Part shown: piece by piece, positions 5,350 through 7,118 of the stretch
Position numbering within the stretch: the stretch's first letter is position 1
Layout: each line of letters begins with the position of its first letter
Assembly (NCBI GenBank): GCA_016207585.1
Contig: JACQPI010000193.1
Coordinates: forward strand, 1-7,118
DNA from: Elusimicrobiota bacterium
GTDB lineage: Bacteria > Elusimicrobiota > Elusimicrobia > UBA1565 > JACRDR01
Direction of reading: 5' to 3'
DNA: 7,118 bases
Position numbers and translations under genes: made by a program
Notes under the pieces: model-generated
Database searches by the model: none
What the model saw: the letters and a program-made list of their open reading frames with translations, nothing else
Told to the model about the DNA's origin: nothing

Positions 5350-6529
5350 GGTCGTCCACCTCATCACCCGTCTCGATTTCGGCGGCGCGCAAAAGAATAC
5401 GCTCTATACCGTCAGCCACTTGGATATCAACCGTTTCGACGTGACGCTGCTCTCCGGGCCCGGAGGGACTCTCGATCCCGAGGCGAAAAGCCTCTGCTCG
5501 TCCCCAGAGCGCCCTTTTCGTCTCTGCTACCTCAGCTCGCTCGCACGTTCGATCCTCCCCTGGCGCGATCTGGCGGCTTTCATCTCCATATGGCGTTTCC
5601 TGCGCGCGGCCGAACCGGACATCGTTCATACCCATTCGTCGAAGGCGGGCATCCTGGGGCGCCTGGCGGCGCGGTTGGCGGGGGTGCCCGTGATCCTTCA
5701 CACCTACCACGGCTTCGGATTCCACGAGGGGCAGCCGTGGATCGTCAGGGCTTTCTACGCGCGTATGGAGAAGCTTTGCTGCCGCGTCTCGGCCGAGTCG
5801 ATATTCGTCTCCGAGGCGAACCGGCGCTATGCCGTTCGTTACGGGCTGATCTCACCGACCTCGGGGGTCTTGATCCGCAGCGGCGTGGCGCTGGCCGGCT
5901 ACCCCGCGGCTCTTCCCGACAAGGCGCAAAAAAAGGCGTCGCTCGGCTGCCGCATGCATAAGCCGATGGTCGTGAGCATCGGCAACCTGAAACCGCAGAA
6001 GAACCCCGACGCTTTCTTGCGGGTGGCGCAACGGTGCCTCCAGGAACTGCCGGAGACTTCCTTCGCGTTGATCGGAGACGGGGAGGACCGCGCGCGCCTG
6101 GAGGCGCGCATCCTTTCCTTGGGCCTGCATGGGAAAGTCCACCTCCTGGGCTGGCGGCGGGACGCGGCGGAGATACTGGCGGCCGCGGACGCTTTCGTGT
6201 TGACCTCTTTGTGGGAGGGGCTGCCGCGGGCGCTGGTCGAGGCGATGAGGAGCGGGCTGCCCTGCGTCGCCTACGCGACGGACGGCGTCCAGGACGTCCT
6301 CAAGGACGGGCAAAACGGCTTCGTGGTCCCTTTGGGCGACGAGGATCTGCTGGCGCAGAGGCTGCTGGGCCTCCTGAAGGATCCCGGCAAGGGGGAGGCG
6401 CTCGGCCGCGCGGCGGCCGCCTCGATCGGCACCGAGTTCGACATCGATTTCATGGTCCGCCGGCAGGAGGAACTTTACGCTCGGCTGGCCGCGCGACACC
6501 CCCTTGGAAAGGATGTTGCGAAAGTGTAG
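5333..6529 (+). CDS. Glycosyltransferase family 4 (GT-B fold)
   Basis: This is a 398-residue cytoplasmic or membrane-associated retaining glycosyltransferase that would move a sugar from a nucleotide-sugar donor onto a glycan or lipid-linked acceptor. N-terminal acceptor-domain motifs are VVHLITRLDFGGAQ (7-20), DIVHTHSSKAGILGR (96-110) and HTYHGFGFH (123-131). The C-terminal donor domain shows IGNLKPQKNP (216-225), ALIGDGEDR (245-253), VHLLGWRRD (269-277), and the GT4 EX7E motif as Glu295/Glu303 in LWEGLPRALVEAM. The start is GTG 5333: AAGGAG (5323-5328) lies 4 nt upstream, and translation from it begins directly with the canonical first strand. The same frame is open back to 4985, but that part lies inside the SpoIID gene and reads as low-quality sequence. 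The 17-bp overlap implies co-translation with the TPR-SpoIID gene, which suggests an envelope glycan role. Donor and acceptor cannot be named. Confidence 0.92.
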   Translation: MPRKIKVVHLITRLDFGGAQKNTLYTVSHLDINRFDVTLLSGPGGTLDPEAKSLCSSPERPFRLCYLSSLARSILPWRDLAAFISIWRFLRAAEPDIVHTHSSKAGILGRLAARLAGVPVILHTYHGFGFHEGQPWIVRAFYARMEKLCCRVSAESIFVSEANRRYAVRYGLISPTSGVLIRSGVALAGYPAALPDKAQKKASLGCRMHKPMVVSIGNLKPQKNPDAFLRVAQRCLQELPETSFALIGDGEDRARLEARILSLGLHGKVHLLGWRRDAAEILAAADAFVLTSLWEGLPRALVEAMRSGLPCVAYATDGVQDVLKDGQNGFVVPLGDEDLLAQRLLGLLKDPGKGEALGRAAAASIGTEFDIDFMVRRQEELYARLAARHPLGKDVAKV

Positions 6530-6532
6530 AAT
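6504..6532 (+). promoter_or_regulatory. Sigma70-like promoter for icd
   Basis: TTGGAA (6504-6509), a 17-nt spacer and TAGAAT (6527-6532, 5 of 6 to consensus) overlap the last codons and the TAG stop of the glycosyltransferase. The predicted start, near 6539, leaves about 40 nt of leader before icd. This suggests that icd is transcribed independently of the envelope block. Confidence 0.5.
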
Positions 6533-6545
6533 TGTGAAAATTCAC
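6529..6545. promoter_or_regulatory. Overlapping inverted repeats at the predicted icd transcription start
   Basis: GAATT-gtgaa-AATTC (6529-6543) and GTGAA-AA-TTCAC (6534-6545) are both perfect and share bases. They lie between the -10 box and the leader of the predicted icd promoter, where a repressor would block transcription. No T-run follows, so this is not a terminator for the glycosyltransferase gene. Confidence 0.35.
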
Positions 6546-6579
6546 TCTTCATCCATGCCGTAACGCCCGAGAGGAAATT

Positions 6580-7118
6580 ATGCCCGCATATCGCAAAGTT
6601 AAGGTTCCGCCCAACGGAAGTAGAATCGGCTGGCAAGGGGGCAAGCTCCAGGTGCCGGACAACCCCGTGATCCCCTTCATCGAAGGCGACGGGACGGGCC
6701 CCGACATTTGGCGGGCCTCGCGCATCGTTTTGGACGCCGTCGTCGACAAGGCGTATAAGGGAAAACGGCGCATCGCGTGGATGGAGGTACACGCGGGCCT
6801 CTGCGCGCTCCAGAACTACGATAAGGACACGGTGCTGCCGCAGGAGACTTTGGACGCGATCACCGAATTTCGCGTGGCGATCAAGGGTCCCCTGACGACC
6901 CCGGTCGGCGGCTTCAAGTACGTCTGCCTGGTCTGCGCCGCGGAGCAAAACGAGGCGGCGGGCAGGCGACCCGAGGAATGCGTCAAATGCGGCTCGGAAT
7001 GGGTGGCGCCGCGGTTTCGCTCCGTCAACGTGGGACTGCGCCAGAAGCTCGACCTGTACGCCTGCGTGCGTCCGGTGCGATGGTTCTCGGGCGTGCCGTG
7101 CCCCGTGAAACAGCCGGA
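6580..7118 (+). CDS. icd: NADP-type isocitrate dehydrogenase, N-terminal part, with a four-cysteine insert (3' end outside window)
   Basis: This TCA-cycle enzyme oxidatively decarboxylates isocitrate to 2-oxoglutarate. The first 179 residues are visible and follow E. coli Icd closely: GKLQVPDNPVIPFIEGDGTG (22-40), KAYKGKRRIAWMEV, LPQETLD, FRVAIKGPLTTPVGG (97-111), then RSVNVGLRQKLDLYACVRPVR (147-167) and PVKQP. The equivalents of substrate-binding Ser113, Asn115, Arg119 and Arg129 are Ser148, Asn150, Arg154 and Arg164. Between GPLTTPVGG and RSVN, E. coli has two residues, while here there are 35 (112-146). They carry CLVC (116-119) and CVKCG (134-138) in a rubrerythrin/rubredoxin-like context (YVC..C, PEECVKCG). 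The ATG at 6580 is preceded by GAGAGGA (6569-6575) with good spacing. The frame is open to the window edge. The family call is firm. NADP preference is inferred from resemblance to E. coli Icd, because the cofactor residues lie outside the window. Confidence 0.93.
   Translation, partial: MPAYRKVKVPPNGSRIGWQGGKLQVPDNPVIPFIEGDGTGPDIWRASRIVLDAVVDKAYKGKRRIAWMEVHAGLCALQNYDKDTVLPQETLDAITEFRVAIKGPLTTPVGGFKYVCLVCAAEQNEAAGRRPEECVKCGSEWVAPRFRSVNVGLRQKLDLYACVRPVRWFSGVPCPVKQP
6913..7017 (+). other. CxxC-x14-CxxC knuckle inserted in the Icd active-site loop
   Basis: Codons 112-146 of icd encode an insert with Cys116, Cys119, Cys134 and Cys137. The pattern Y-x-C-x2-C...PE-x-C-x2-C-G, followed by a hydrophobic residue near its end, resembles the short rubredoxin-like domain of rubrerythrins and generic zinc ribbons. 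It keeps the reading frame, and conserved Icd sequence resumes at once on both sides, so it is an in-frame insertion rather than a frameshift artefact. A metal (Zn or Fe) site is inferred, not shown. Confidence 0.8.

Noticed and set aside
6475..6948. 157-codon minus-strand open frame over icd
   Set aside because: It is antisense to an unmistakable Icd sequence and has no recognisable motif.

Overview
This GC-rich bacterial window carries six genes or gene parts: a 3' clpC-like fragment, an alpha/beta hydrolase, a three-gene envelope-type block, and the 5' part of an isocitrate dehydrogenase gene (icd). No RNA genes, insertion sequences, CRISPR arrays or phage genes were seen. The mix (TPR-SpoIID protein, GT4 glycosyltransferase, E. 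coli-type NADP-Icd, M-domain-less ClpC) would suit a GC-rich diderm or candidate-phylum bacterium, for example Elusimicrobiota-like. That taxonomic guess is weak and rests on no marker gene.

Layout. Bases 2-1468 (+) hold the C-terminal ~488 residues of a Clp/Hsp100 unfoldase with a ClpP-docking LGF loop but almost no middle domain. It overlaps tail-to-tail by 23 bp with an alpha/beta hydrolase on the minus strand (1446-2339). A 282-bp divergent intergenic region (2340-2621) holds the hydrolase ribosome binding site, two inverted repeats and a good sigma70-like promoter facing right. From 2622 a tightly packed plus-strand block runs to 6529. It starts with a small single-pass membrane protein that appears frameshifted near its 3' end. 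Next comes a 734-residue exported TPR plus SpoIID/LytB protein whose catalytic Glu is Ala. A GT4 glycosyltransferase follows, starting at GTG 5333 inside the previous gene. A second promoter overlaps the glycosyltransferase stop codon and probably drives icd (6580 to the window edge).

How they may work together. The membrane protein, the TPR-SpoIID protein and the glycosyltransferase overlap or nearly overlap and probably form one operon for cell-envelope (peptidoglycan or surface glycan) work. clpC, the hydrolase and icd look like independent housekeeping neighbours.

The most striking feature is in icd. A four-cysteine, rubredoxin/zinc-ribbon-like insert of about 33 net residues sits in the active-site loop, one residue before the serine equivalent to E. 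coli Icd Ser113. The second is the SpoIID domain, which keeps its fold and Cys/His motif but has lost the catalytic Glu and other signature residues, so it may be a pseudoenzyme.
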